Assembly (NCBI RefSeq): GCF_004011695.2
Contig: NC_082412.1
Location: forward strand, 124,001-188,000
Length of the DNA: 64,000 nt
Direction of reading: 5' to 3'
DNA from: Ascochyta rabiei
Taxonomy: Eukaryota > Ascomycota > Dothideomycetes > Pleosporales > Didymellaceae
In this document: positions 1 to 12,790 of the stretch, in pieces
Layout of the letters: every line of letters begins with the position of its first letter
Position numbering within the stretch: position 1 is the first letter of the stretch
Notes under the pieces: generated by a model
Told to the model about the DNA's origin: nothing
What the model saw: the letters and a program-made list of their open reading frames with translations, nothing else
The model's database searches: none
Made by a program: the position numbers and the translations under genes

Positions 1-2826
1 TAAAGTTAAGGGAGAAGTGCTGCTAGGCTATATAGGATTAAAACGTGGCTAGCGCGTTTGCCAGGCTAAATAGCATTACTAGGTATTGAAAACAACCGTA
101 CTGTGTCTTAAACGCAGTCTTCTACTTATTACCTTCCTTAATTTAGAGCCTATAGTAGGTGTTATGTAGATCTAGCTTAGTAGAGACCTTTATTTTTATT
201 AGGCAGTCTATTATCTTGCTAACTAGCAGGATAGGGAACTAGTTCTTAATAGTTACCTTGTTTAATCCCTAGTAGTTAACGCACAGCCTTATAGTGCTGT
301 TAGACTTAGGGACAAACAGATTAGGGGCTTCCGTTGGCGATTTGCTCAGGCAGATCCAGCCCTTCTCCTGTGCTGTTTTAAGGTATTCCTAGAGGATGTC
401 TAGCTCTCTGCAAGATAGGTTATAGTTTAGGAAGTTAGGAACCTTAGCTCTATCCTTAATCTTAATAGAGTAGTTGTACTCCTAGTGTAGTGCTAACACG
501 CTTATCTATTATTTAGTAAAGGTAAACTACTTATAATAGAGGTGTTTAGGTATATATTTAAGCTCTTCTATATCTAGGGCGTTATCTCTTAGGATAGTGC
601 TGCTGTTGAGTCCTACTACTATGATTCTTAACTATTTAGCTGGATAGGTTGCGTCTGGTGTCTCTCTAGTGTTTGTTTAGTAGACGTCTGTTAGACTGCC
701 TATGTTTAGGCTCCTAGGGTGTAGTAGATATAGCTGCTTGCCTAGACCTAGCTTACTAAACAATTGTTTAGCAGTTAATAGCTAGATTGTTTTAGTGTTA
801 CTAGTAGACTACTTATAGGTTCCTGCTAAGAAATAAATATATAGATCTGCTTTAGCTAGCTATAGGTACCCTAGGACTAGGTTGTACCTAACAAATAATA
901 TAGACTAGAACTTAGTTAGTCTAATTGTCTTAGGTACTCTTTTGCTGTTGTAGCAGACTATTATTAACTAGTACTAGTTAGTTAAGGACAGCTCTGTATT
1001 GTCTAGGACTACTGCCTTTAGTTGTTAGTTAGTGCCTGTTAGGTTAAGCCTTAGGTCTCTAGCTACATGCTCTATAATAAGGTTTAGTTCTAAGCCTAAG
1101 TTGTACAGAGCCTGGAGAGTCCTAGGGTTACTATTAGTGTTGTTAGGCTAGACTGTAACTGTTATGCAGGTTTGTTTCCCCTTAGTCTCTAACCCTAGCT
1201 GCAGGTAGGACAGTTTAGCAACTAGGGCTTGCTATTTCCTAGGTTTAGCTTGCTACTAGAATGTTAATTACCGCCTCTGCGGCCTCTCTAATAGCCCTGC
1301 TGCTAGTGTCCCTAGGACTGCTGTCCCTAGTTCTGTAGTTAACCTTAGGATTATTAATAGTTGTTTCCCTTAGGGTTCTATCTTCCGCCTAAAAAATTAG
1401 CAGCACTAGTTATTAGGTAGGGGTCTCCTAGGTGCTTCCTAGTGTCGCTCCTAGAGGGGGTTAACGCCTAACTATTATGTCTTTTAAACTTTCTCCTAGT
1501 AGGGGAAGAAAGAGGTCTCTTGTTTCTACTGCTGCCTTTAGTCTGCAATCCTAAGTTTAAGAGGACTGTTAAGGTTTCTACGTTCTAGAGGGCCTATATA
1601 AACTTCGCCTACTTAGTAATATATTCTAGACTACTATTTTGCTAGATCTAATATTAAAGTATAGGGGGCGTAAGGCTCTACACAAATGCTATCTTAAACT
1701 TATAGTTATTACTGCTGTCTTTTAACTTTGCAAAGTTATAGGGCAGTAGAGACTCCTACTTATTTAACTTTATTAGGAAGGTATTAATAGAATTATTAGA
1801 CCTCTACCTATAGTTAAAGTACTTATTATAGTTTTTATACTAGTTATATAAAGACTAGGTCTTATATAAGCTGCTCCTCTTCTACGCAGAGGTTAGCCTA
1901 GGTCTAGATTAATCCCTTGTTAATACGTTATTAGATTAATTCCTAGTAGATACTAAAGTACATAGTGCCTATAATCTAGTAGGTGCAGGTAATAGAGTTG
2001 TTAAGTACTTAAGTATACCAGAACGCCGTGTCTATACCCTTAATCTACTAGTCTACCTACTAGGTTAATAGAGGCTTGTTGTCTATTCTAAGTTTTAGCT
2101 TAGGCTAAACATTATTAAGGACCTGCATTATCCTGCCAGCCTTTTTAAATGCTAGGCATTAGCTATCTAGTGCCTGTCTAGCATGCGTCTATTGTAAGGT
2201 CTTAACTACCTAGTTAAATTATTACTGCTAGATTTTAATTTCCTGCTTAGTAGCGCTAGACAGTTCTGCCTTATTAGGTGCTTCTAGTAATAACAAAATA
2301 GAAGCTTATAGTAATTCTATGGCTAGTTATATAACTCGTAATGTTAGGAAGTCTAGTATTGTAACGCCTACTGTTATAGTGTCTAACTTACCCCTAATAT
2401 AAGGGTTAAGTAGTATCTCTATAGGCAATAGCAACACTCTAAGCATATTATTGCGTTATTAAGCATTTAGCTCCTAACTAGGGTTATTGCAAGGGGGTAG
2501 CTTGTCTACGTTGCTAGTGGTTAAGCAGAGGTTGCGTTATCCTCCAGCTATTGTGATAGCTAGGTTTCTCCTGCTCCTCTGCTGCTAATTAGCTGCCTGT
2601 TCTAAGAGGAGTATAAAGGATTTAAATTATAAAGTTGCTATGAACAGGCAATAGAGCAGAGCAAGATAGGACAAATAATAGGGTAATATTTAAGAGATAA
2701 GACAAATCATTAATTAGTAAGTCTTAAGGTTTGAAAATATTATATATGTGTGTGGCCAGTAGGTCTCTAGGCTTAGCCTAGCACCTGGCCTAGATATCTT
2801 CTGGCGTGGGGAGAACACTTGTGACA
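1..2826 (-). mobile_element. Ty3/gypsy retrotransposon A' (5' part, RIP-degraded)
   Basis: The reverse complement aligns along its length with gypsy A (12592 onward): LTR, gag, protease and the start of reverse transcriptase, all broken by TAG/TAA codons. The element reads right to left and runs off the window at position 1. Near position 40 the sequence jumps from the part matching about 15,810 of copy A to the part matching about 17,590, so roughly 1.8 kb of pol is deleted. It lacks MITE M2 and so keeps the unoccupied target (TA at 1703-1704). Its LTR begins at 2826 and abuts gypsy C, into which it probably inserted. Confidence 0.85.
2628..2826 (-). repeat. 5' LTR of gypsy A' (199 bp)
   Basis: Read on the minus strand it opens TGTCACAAGTGTTCTCCCC and ends just before ATTTAAATCC. 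It matches the LTR at 12592-12790 in length (199 bp) and order, and the differences I checked are mostly C/T or G/A changes as expected of RIP. Confidence 0.8.
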
Positions 2827-5366
2827 CAGACTGCATAAAGCACCGCAATAACAAGGAATTAGAAGGGTTTACTAACAAGGGGACCTTTTTAGGCTAGCGC
2901 CTACAAGCCCTAGGGATTACTCTTTTAATAGTATTAGGACTATTTACCTTATTAAGCTACCTATTAAACTAAAAAGGGTAGTCTTTTTAGCACTCTTAGA
3001 CTTAGAAGCACAAGCAAACTATATATCCTAGACAATAGTGTTCTAAGCTTTACTTAGATTATACAAGAAGGAACACGCTTACTTACTCTAAGTAGCTAAT
3101 AGAGGATTAATGCTAGACAAGCTGCTAATTATGTTTAAAGTAATAGCAGCACCCCTACAGGTACAGTGGCACTATAAGGAAATAAACCTAGACGTCTTTG
3201 TAAAGGCCACGCACAACGTTATACTAGGACTTCCCTAGTTATAAAAGCACAACCTAAAGATAGATTAGGCATAAGAAAGACTTTTATTAGAAGGATGTAA
3301 ATGCAGCACTAATATATATATGCCTACGCAGCGTATGCAGCAGCTAGTAGATAAGAAAGAGATTAATATTGTCTCTTTAACACATAAGATGCGCTAAGAT
3401 AGAGCAGGTAACTCTGCAGATACTAAACGCCCTACAGATTACAAAGTAAGAGTTAAGGAGGAAATAAAGTGCACTTTTTACTATCCCTAACGTTTACAAA
3501 TAGTACATAGAGATGTTTAGAGAAGAGCTTACAGCAAAAGCCCTACCTAAGCATAAACCCTAGGATAATAAGATTAAGCTCTAGGAAGGAAAGAAACTAA
3601 CGTTTAGGCTGTTATACTTGTTATTAGAAAAGGAACTTAAAGTACTTTATAAGTACATTGAGGAGAACCTTAAAAAGGAATTTATTAGAAGATTAGAATT
3701 ACCTGCAGGGTACCTAATTATATTCGTTCCTAAGAAGGATAGCAAGCTACAACCTTACATTAACTTTAGGAAGCTTAATAAAATTACTATTAAAAACTAC
3801 TACCTGCTTCTAGATATTACAGAGTTGCAGGACTAGCTAGTAGAAGCTTAGTACTTTATAGTATTAGATCTATAAGGCGCATACAACCTTATACATAAAA
3901 AAAAGAAAAAGAATAGAAAACAGCATTTAGAACGCAATATAGACTTTATAAGTACCTTATTATGCTGTTTAGTCTAACAAACGCACTAGCAACATACTAG
4001 GAGTTAATTAACAACGTCCTAAGAGCACACCTCAACAGAACTGTAGTAGCATACCTAGATAATATCCTAGTGTACTTAAAGACACTAGAAGAGCACACAC
4101 AACATGTAACAGAAGTGCTAGAATACCTAAGGTAGGCAGACCTACAGCTTAAACCTAAAAAGTACAAATAGTATAAGGAGGAACTTAAATTCCTAGGGTA
4201 CATTGTAGGATAATATAGAGTTAGGATTAGTCTTACAAAGGTAGTAGTAGTTAAGACCTAGCAGACGCTAAGAACAGTAAAACAGATCTAGGAATTCTTA
4301 GGATTTGTTAACTTTTACTAACGCTTTATTAAGGACTAATCTAAGATTATAATTTTGCTAACAAAGCTTACGTAGAAGGATACACTATTTAAGTAGGGAT
4401 ATAAACAAGACAACGTGTTTAAGGCACTTAAGTAAGCCTATATTACACCTCCTATATTAATTATATACTATAGCAGCAAATTAATATATCTAGAGACTAA
4501 TACCTTAGATTTTATTTTAGGTGTTAATATTACGTAAGAAAAGAGTAGGTAATAGTACTCTATTGCTTACTACTTATATAAGTTCTTAGGACCTAAAGAA
4601 CACTATAATTTGCATAAAAGAGAATTACTTATAATTATATTAGCTCTAGAATATTAGCAACTATATATAGAAAGCTGCTTAGAACTTACTATATACACTA
4701 ACTACAAGTACCTAATATACTTTACTACTACTAGTGTCTTAAATTAATAACTAGTACGTTAGTCTAAGATGCTTAGGTAATATAAGTTTATGATATTGTA
4801 TACGCCAGGCAAAGACAGTAGTAGAGCTAACGCACTTTGTTATTAATATAACCTTCCTAGAGAAAAAACAATTAACTAGTTTGCAGTACTAGGGATTAAA
4901 AATAATTAGTTACTTAGACTATTACAGTAAATAAATAATATAATGTAAATTAAAAGCAAACAGCGTATTATATTAGACATACTAGAAGAACTTTAGAAAA
5001 AAATAATAGCTATTTACTACAACAACCTACTACACAGACACCCTAGAATTACACATATAATAGAACTTATTAAGTAACACTATAAGTTTAGTAATATAAA
5101 AGATAAGTTTACTAAATACATTAAGACCTGTGTTAACTATTAGAAAAACAAGCAAAGCACGCACGCAAAATACAGAGAAATACAGGCAATAGAGCTACTA
5201 ACAGCACTATAGACAAACATTATAATTAACTTTGTTACAAAGCTACCTATCTTTAGAGACCCTATTACTAGATACAACTATAACTTAATCTTTGTTATAG
5301 TTAACAGATTTACTAAGTATGCTAAGATAATACTATTTTAATATAGTTATACTGCAGAGCAGCTTA
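2827..5366 (+). mobile_element. Ty3/gypsy retrotransposon C, protease-RT-RNaseH-integrase remnant
   Basis: A second, different gypsy pol read on the plus strand through many TAG/TAA codons. In order one sees an aspartic-protease region ending VILGLP (about 3215), a reverse transcriptase from 3618 (FVPKKDSKLQPYINFRKLN, then VLDL-GAYNL, then the catalytic box YLDNILVY near 4050, where YLDD is usual), RNase H (about 4450-4700), and an integrase zinc finger (HPRITH...C-x2-Y/C, about 5040-5140). The start of the integrase core stops at M1 (5367). No 3' part is recognised beyond M1 and no LTR of its own is seen, so both ends are missing. Only 72 codons (3618-3836) remain open. Confidence 0.85.
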
Positions 5367-5675
5367 TAACGTACTCTACGGGCAATTCGGACACATAGGC
5401 GAGTTGGACACTTAAATTCACACCAAAAATCACAATTCTTACACCTTAATATCTCCACAACCACACAATAGAATTGTCTAGAAATTTAAATTCTATGCTG
5501 TATCTATACACAAATAAAGAGTCTAGAAGCACTAAGCTCTATTATAGATACACATAGAGGTATTTAAAGGTATGCTAAAATAATCCCTGTATTTTATTTC
5601 TTACTTAATAACTTCTATATCAATAAGAGGAGCGCTTAGCGCTTCTATAGTCTTTATCTTTATATATGCAGCGTA

Positions 5676-7538
5676 ACGTATTTAACAGGTGAGTCGGCCA
5701 CACGGGCGAGTCGGCCACTCTGCCAAGACCACACCAACATTCTACCCTATTATGGCTTACATTAGCCCACATTGGCATTGTTTATAGTAGTACAGTATAT
5801 AATATTATTTAGTAACACCTTCTTTAGGCTTTTTACACGTGCGCGAGTTATGCCCTACGTTGTGGCACTTTTTACAGCGTCTTTAGGTTACCTTACCTCC
5901 TTTAACACGTACTTGCTTCCTTACCTTCTTACTATTACTACGCGCCCCAAACTCAGTTAGAGTAGTTAATTGAAGGCCTTCCTTAGCTGTTAGGACTCCT
6001 TCCTGCTGCAACTGCTTTCTTTTATGCGATCTACGTCACGTAGCAGCCTTATTTGCTGCTTGAAGCCTAGTAATCTCCCTTTAAGCCAACACTAGCTTAT
6101 GCGCTACTATAGCTGCGCCTTTAGCAAGCTTTTTAAAGGCCTTAACTATTAAAGTTAGTAAGCTGCTTGCATGCCTTTAAATCCTCTCTTAAACCAGCGT
6201 TGATTGCGACCTAAATTGCAGGGTAGTGCTTGGGGTTTGGGACTGCCAGGGCTCATCTTCTATAGTAGGTAGCGGTGGGGTACGTAGGCGGACATCAAGA
6301 CCTATTATGACCCGTTCTGGGTCAAAGGGGACTATTCCAGCGCCTTAGAAGCCTCCTTAGATATTGCTAGAAGTAAATGTCTCCTTGTAGGCGTCTATAA
6401 AGCATGGTAGGAACTTAGTTTTAGTAATATAAGTAATGTAGTTATATATAAGATTCTTGGCTTAGCGCCTATATACCTTCTTTAGAGGGGCAAAATAACC
6501 TACATCTAGTGGTTGTAAGAGGTGAGATAAGTGTAGAGGCATACACAGTGTAATAATGTTTGCTTCCTTGCAGTATTGTTAGAAGTTAAGGGAGTTGTGG
6601 CTCTTGTAGCTATTAATAAGGAGCAGCTAGTGCACTCCTTAGGTGCGCGTCTTTATATAGGCATTAAAGTGCTTCAACCAGTCCAGACTAAGCTTGTTGG
6701 TAGTCTATCCGTTCTCAGAGACTCTAATAACCCAGTTATAGGGCAGGTTGTCCTCTTTGTACCAGGCAGAGAGGTGGTTGCGGCCTTTAAAGATAATAAA
6801 GGGTAGAATAGCCCACCCTGTGCTATTGATGCCCTGTATGACCGTTGTCCACTCTCAATTGCCCTGCTGCACTGCCTTTAGCCATCCTTAACGCTCTAAA
6901 CCTGTAACAACTGCTCCTGCGGATATCTGGCCTATTATAAAGCCTGTCTTATTAAAGTTGTACGTGTTATTATTCTAGATGCTATACTTAGCTTTAACAT
7001 TTGCTATAAGCCTAAACCAGCCTTGTATAATCTCTAGATCCTAACAGAGGGCTCTCTTGTAGTCGTACTTGCAATTAAACTTTACTTTAAGGTCAGGGCG
7101 GCGCTTAATAAATATATTAGGCTAGTTTATGCTAACATGGCCTATATTACGCTTAGTACGCAAAGAATTAGCTATATTAGCTACAGCAGCTAGCTAAGGG
7201 GCAAATCCTTGTGCATCTAGCTCAAGAATGTACTCAGCAATTACATCCTCCTTAGTCTGATCTATATTCTGTTAACTTGGCGTATAATTAGCTTATGCAG
7301 GTTGTCCTGTGTATTAATTATGTAGTATGCTGCAAGGCGCGTTGTATATGGCTGCAGCGCGTTATATAGTAAGGTTTGCGTCTTATTTAAGTGCCTAGAG
7401 CGCAAGCTGTATTGCAGCCTCTTTTAAGGGCGTAGGTTTATGTTGTTGTTGAGTTATCGCGTTATAAGGTAGAATGTTGGTGTGGTCTTGGCAGAGTGGC
7501 CGACTCGCCCGTGTGGCCGACTCACCCGTTGAATACGT
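5676..7538 (-). mobile_element. F1: Fot1/pogo-type DNA transposon (1,863 bp)
   Basis: Inserted at a TA inside M1 (duplication at 5674-5675 and 7539-7540). The TIRs begin ACGTATTYAAC, followed by two boxes GGCGAGTCGGCCAC spaced 17 bp and then CACACCAACATTC. Copy F2 (20461-22323) has exactly the same length and the two align throughout. It carries a single transposase gene on the minus strand. Confidence 0.9.
5805..7457 (-). pseudogene. Fot1/pogo DDE transposase, RIP-inactivated (copy F1)
   Basis: Read on the minus strand: an N-terminal CENP-B-like helix-turn-helix region (KEAAIQLALQALK, YTGQPA), a DDE_1 core with GINSTGWAILPFIIFKGRNH, LSAWYKEDNLPYNWV, NSYKSHNSLNF and CMPLHLSHLLQPLDVGYF, and a C-terminal zinc knuckle C-x2-C-x4-H-x4-C (CKKCHNVGHNSRTC). 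The ancestral frame is 551 codons by analogy with F2. The start codon reads ATA, CAG/CAA codons are TAG/TAA throughout, and the aspartate expected in the LLIDGHESH-type motif is Asn. Such enzymes cut and paste at TA. This copy cannot be translated as one protein. Confidence 0.85.
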
Positions 7539-7635
7539 TAGTTGTTGAGATATTAAGGTGTAAGAATTGTGATTTTGGGTGTGAATGTAAGTGTCCGACT
7601 CGCCTGTGTGTCCGACTCGCCCGTGGAGTACGTTA

Positions 7636-8540
7636 GTAATGTTAGTAATAGTAGTCCTGCGGTGTGGCCCCTATCTCTTCTACCTAAAACCACAACATGT
7701 ACCCGCAACGTCAGACTACTAGCAAAATTTAAATAGTAAATCCTTTTTGTAAGCAATTAATTACTACTACATCTTAGTTTCTTGTAATAATAGCTGTTAT
7801 GGGTGGCTTAATAGCCTCACCCTGTTTTGGTGTGATTTGGTGCTGGCGTGCATCACGCGAATCTGTGCATCACGCGCACGGACATGGTAGAGCCATTTCT
7901 GGGCCGGTGCCCCTGTCGTGCTACCCCACTCACAAAACTTATGCCAGCAACCATAGTAGATGCAGCACACAATAATACCACAAATAGAGAGAACCGAACT
8001 CTCTTGGACTACCCTATCGTTTACGCACGTAAGCTGTTGCTCTTTACGCTACTTCACTATCTAGCACCTAGCCGTGGCGCCTACCGCGACTAACATTCTA
8101 TGGCGACACCCCAGCTTTAGCAGCTTGTCTAGCGAACCCTATTCTGCGAATATTCTCTCAGCTCATTACTTCTGTAACAATCGTTATGCGCTATAACATC
8201 CCTAAGCAACTAAGACAGGATATTTGTCCTATAAGATAGCGGCAGCTAGACTGCCTCATATCGTCAATTCAACATGAAGCGCGAGGCGCTGAGTGTGTGA
8301 TATTTTGCAGATCCAAACAGCTCAGAAGAGCCTAAAAACAACGTCCAGTACCGCATCTTGGTCAAAAGCAAAATTTCGACATAGGGCCCTGCACACCGAA
8401 AAAACATCAGAATCTATCTTAACCCAGCGAGGATATACTATCCTGAGCTTCCTAGAGCCTCTAGGCGTCTAGTTGCTGCACGCTGCCTAGTCATCTAACC
8501 TGTTCTGTTGCAAAAAAAATCGGATTTGCAGAGCACAGAC
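7636..8540. other. Gene-free interval with a low-RIP island (~7,790-8,540)
   Basis: After about 150 bp of RIP-like sequence the composition changes sharply near 7790. CpA and TpG become common, CTA/TAG become rare, and no transposon similarity is visible. The 11-mer TGCATCACGCG occurs twice, near 7848 and 7866. An open frame at 7848-8093 has no recognisable domain, and I do not call it a gene. It is best read as single-copy DNA, or an old non-duplicated insertion, lying between M1 and the LINE. About 8545-8590 is a TCTTA-type microsatellite at the LINE 5' border. Confidence 0.55.
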
Positions 8541-8544
8541 CACC

Positions 8545-11500
8545 CCTACAACAACAATCTTATCTTATCTTATCTCCTTAGATCTTATCTTATCTAAAAG
8601 AACACAAAAACTAACAAAACATCCTATCTCCACTCGATAGCAACAAGCCTTTCCTTAGCTTTCTGCTTTTAACCCCTTCTTTCTACTCTAAGAGGTCTAC
8701 TAGTTAGGCTAGTAAGAGTAGAATAAAGGCAAGATTAGTAAAGCTAAGACTGCCTTTTTCCTTGTTCTTTAGCTCTAAAAAGCGGATAGTAACTAGGTAC
8801 CTCTATCTGTGCAAAAACAAGCTCTCTTTAAGTTATTTCTTAGTTATTTTATTTTTAAAAAGAGAAAGAAACGCCTACCTAGGACCAAGACCCAGGACTA
8901 TAGAACCAGAACTACTACCTAATAGAGAGCACTCTCTAAACACAGGGACAATGGAAATAAGCCCCCTAAGCTCCCTAATCCCTCTAGGAGAGATGTACTA
9001 GCCTACACCTACCCCTAGAGCTCTGTCTATACCCTTATTATTAACACTATATTAGTAATCTACTCTAGTAATACACTAACCTAGTAAATTTAACAGAACT
9101 GCAACTGTACCTCTACCCTCTGCACCCTCTAAACAACCAGCTAGCAGACCTGCTACTCTAACAGCACCTAGGCTCCCCCCTTTCTAATTTAATATAGCTA
9201 CTAGACCTATAACCTAAGCTCCTATTACTAAGATAGTAAAAGAAGCTCTATCTATCGCTAGGACAATAGTTATTTAGGTCTCTTCCCTAGCTACCGCAAA
9301 CAAGGAACAATTAAACCTCCTAGACCTTCTAGAAATCTTTTAAGAATACACAGAAAACAACAGGATAAACAAACAAGGCCTCTCTATCCTAGCGTCCTAA
9401 GTATTAAACCTTAAAACAGTATCTAAATTAATTAAAATAAGAGCAAAACTCCTTTATAAACCTACCCTAGCTACTAAGACTCCTACTATTTAACCTTCTA
9501 CCTAGCCTACTTTATACGCATCTGCAGCTTCTGCTAACCTCCCTAAGAACATAGAATAGCAAACAGTTATAAAGAAGAAGCAACCTACTATTATAAAGAA
9601 CTCTCTAAGTGTATGCTAACTAGTTCTTACACTAGAGCAAGAACTACCCTCTTTTACTGCCCTTAAAATGCGTAATGCTTTTAATAAGGCCTTTATAGAT
9701 AAAGGAGTAAGCCTCCCTATAATTACTTCGGCTAGCCTAAGCAGAAGGAACAACATTGCTCTTACTACAACACCCTCCTTTATAGCAAAATACCTGCTTA
9801 AAAACTAAGTAATCTAGTAAATAGTTACTATATATAAGGAAGCCCTTCTAATAGAACTATAGCACAAAGTAATCCTATACAACATCCCTACGTCTTTAGA
9901 AATAAAATAGGACTTAGAGGTGCTTAAGTTAGAAATAACTACCTTTAACAAAGGCCTAATAATAGTAGGAAACCTATTCTAGCTAATAAGCTACAAAAGG
10001 AGACAAAAGCAATAACTAGGATCTGTCTGTGTAGTGTTTACAACAGAAAAAGAAGTATAACAAGCTATACAGAATAGACTATACCTACTAGGAGCTAGTA
10101 TAAGAGTAGAGAATTGTATTACTACACCTCCTACTCTACAATGCCAAAAATGTCAGCAATTTAAACACATAGAGAATAGGTGCCTTAATGGCACTATATA
10201 TAAAATATGCGCAGATAAACACCCTATAACACTATATAAGTGTAATATGTGTAGTACTACAGGTAGAACCTGTATATATACTATACCTAAGTGCATAAAC
10301 TATAAAGAAGCACATAAAGTAGATAGTATTTCATGTGCAGCCTATAAGGCTATAATAAACATACAAACACATCTAGAATACTAGACAACCTAAGGATTCT
10401 ATAAGTAAATCTAAACAAGAGCGTATAAGCTACAGAGAGCGCCTTGTAACTTACAGTAGAACTAGCTATAGACCTTGTCTTAGTACAAGAACTGTAGCTT
10501 ACCCCTACTTAATAACAACCTTTAGACTACTTAGACACATGCTCTGTAAACCACCCCTCCTTTATATAAATCCTACCTCTACTATAGGACTACAGCATAA
10601 GGCCACGCATTCTAGCCTACATCCTTTGCTTAACAACAGTACAAATCACCCTAGCCGCAGATTTAAGCCCTAACCTAGACTTCCTAGCTATTACAGTCTA
10701 GCAGTCTAGGTTAAACTTTATAATCTATAATATATACAACTAAACAAACATATAAGGAACAATAACAGTAGAAAGAAAGCTTCTAAATAGCCGCACTCTG
10801 CCTAACTTATTCCTACTAGGGGACTTTAACACCTACCACCCTTAGTAGGACCCTACTATAACTACTATAACACTAAAAGCTAGCAGTTTTATTGCTTAGA
10901 TAGAAGAGCAAAACCTAGAGCTACTAAATAACCCTAGTATAGGCACCTTCTACAGGCTAAACATAAGCAGGGAAAGTGTTCTAGACCTTACCTTTGCTAT
11001 ATATAGGCTTGCAAACTAGATAGAAGACTAGTAAACCCTAGTAGGTATAGGCTTAGACTACCTAGGCATCCTATTTACAATTACAACGCCTAGAACACAG
11101 CTTCTAAACAACCCTACTCCTTAGTTTAACACTAAGAAGGCAGAATAGGACCTATTTTAGAAGGAGCTAGTAAAGGAATTAGCAAAAAGCCCTGCTCTTG
11201 ATACTACATGCCCTAGACACTCTACTAGCACATCCCTACTTCTTATCTAAGGAGAGGACAGAGAGCTAGAGAAGCAGCTTAAAGCAATAGGGAAGGAGCT
11301 TACTACAGCAATAATAAACGTAGCTAAAACTACAATCCTACAAAGCTCTACTAATGCAAGAAGTAAGCCTTAGTAGAACCTAGACCTAAAAATACTTAGG
11401 ATAAACATGCTTAGCAAACAACGCCTCCTATAGAGAGAACTAGTAACTAGCCCTATAACCACCTATATATAGAAAAGAGACTACCTAATTACTAAAAACA

Positions 11501-12591
11501 GCTACCTGCAAACAGTAAAAGCAGCAAAGCGCAACTACTAGAATTAATTCCTAGAAAAGAAAGATATAAAATTAATATTTAAAGTAATATCTTATACTAG
11601 GTCTGTAGGTAACTAAAGCATATCTGCTATACAAGGCCCTAGGGGAATAGAGAACTCCTTTTAAGGCAAGTGCTTAGCACTAAGAGACACTCTCTTCCCT
11701 AGCCTACCTTCCTCTCAGCCTATAGAGTGGAGAACCTACCAAGAAGGTAACTAGGAATAGCCACCCCTTACTAAAGAAGAGCTGGAACACGCCTGCTCCT
11801 CACAAATCTAAAGTAGCTCCCTAGGACTAGATACAATAAACTAGGAGATTATTACTACAGTATATAAAGTAGATATAGACATATTCTTCTATATATTCTC
11901 TACCCTATTTAACTATAGGTACTACCCTTAAATCTAGAAAAGAGTAACAGGAGTTATCCTAAAAAAGCTAAACAAACTAGACTACGCAGCCCCTAAAGCC
12001 TATAGGGTAATTGCTCTCCTAAGCTGCCTAGGCAAAGTTACAGAAAGACTAGTAGCTAAACAGCTTAGCATACTAGCAGAAACAACTACCCTACTACACC
12101 CTTTATAACTAGGTAGAAGAGTATAAAATTTAGCTATAGACGCTTCTATACTGCTACTAAACTAAGTGTAAGAACAAAGGAAACTAAAGCGTACAATAAC
12201 TACAGTGTTCTTAGACATTAGAGGAGCCTTTAATTACGTCTTACTAGGCTAATTACTTATTATCCTATAAAAACTAAAGCTACTATGCAGCCTAATAGCC
12301 TAGATCTAATTATTCCTCTCTAGACGCTAACTACAACTGTCCTTTAATAGAGAAACAGAAGAATTTAGTAATATAAACGCTAGAATCCTATAAGGAAGCC
12401 CTGTCTTACCTATTCTGTTCCTAATATATAATAAACCTCTATTTTAGTTAATTACAAACTACTTGCTATCCTACCTAGACAACCTAGCAATTACAGTATT
12501 ATCTACTAGCCTAAAGAAAAACATCTACCTACTAGAAAGACATATAGCCAGCCTATTTGCAAAAGGATCTAGCTGTGCAATTCAGTTTAAT
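8545..12591 (+). mobile_element. Tad1-like LINE, 5' portion (ORF1, endonuclease, RT)
   Basis: A non-LTR retrotransposon on the plus strand, riddled with RIP stops. ORF1 (about 8762-10390) is gag-like, with CCHC knuckles CQKCQQFKHIENRC near 10140. ORF2 follows with an apurinic-type endonuclease (LGDFNTYHP near 10820) and a reverse transcriptase (GVILKKLNK, PKAYRVIALL, FLDIRGAFNYV, GSPVLPILF, and SYLDN as the catalytic box near 12475). The frame breaks at 12591 at an LTR and resumes in phase at 35088 (LKTKLIYF). It is the oldest element of this part of the stack. Confidence 0.88.
12587..12591. repeat. Left TTAAT target-site duplication of the 22.5-kb insertion
   Basis: TTAAT lies immediately before the LTR start TGTTACG. 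The same pentamer at 35083-35087 follows the far LTR. The LINE sequence is continuous if everything between is removed with one copy of the pentamer. Confidence 0.85.
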
Positions 12592-12790
12592 TGTTACGAG
12601 TGTTCTCCCCACGCCGGGAGATACCTCGGCTAGGTCCTAGGCCAAGCCTGGGGACCTACTGGCCACACACGTATATAATATTCACAAACCTTAAGACTTA
12701 TTTATTAAGGATTTGTCTTATCTCTTAAATATTACCCTATTATTTGTCCTATCTCGCTCTGCTCTATTGCCTGCCTACAGTGACCTTACA
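12592..12790 (+). repeat. 5' LTR of gypsy A (199 bp)
   Basis: It starts TGTTACGAGTGTTCTCCCC, ends GACCTTACA, and is followed by ATTTAAATCC. It matches the LTR at 2628-2826. Its last ~35 bp (TGCTCTATTGCCTGCCTACA then GTGACCTTACA) also match the end of the otherwise different LTR at 34846-35082. Confidence 0.85.

Larger units (their letters stand above)
5369..7633. mobile_element. M1: MITE-like TIR element (~400 bp) split by Fot1 copy F1
   Basis: The ends are inverted copies of about 100 bp beginning ACGTACTC, flanked by TA duplications (5367-5368 and 7634-7635). Each end carries two tandem boxes GGCGAGTCGGACAC 17 bp apart (left copy RIP-mutated), then CACACCAAAAATC. Without F1 the element is about 400 bp and has no coding capacity. 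It sits in the integrase of gypsy C. TIR design and the TA target place it with Tc1/mariner-Fot1 type elements, probably mobilised in trans. Confidence 0.85.
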
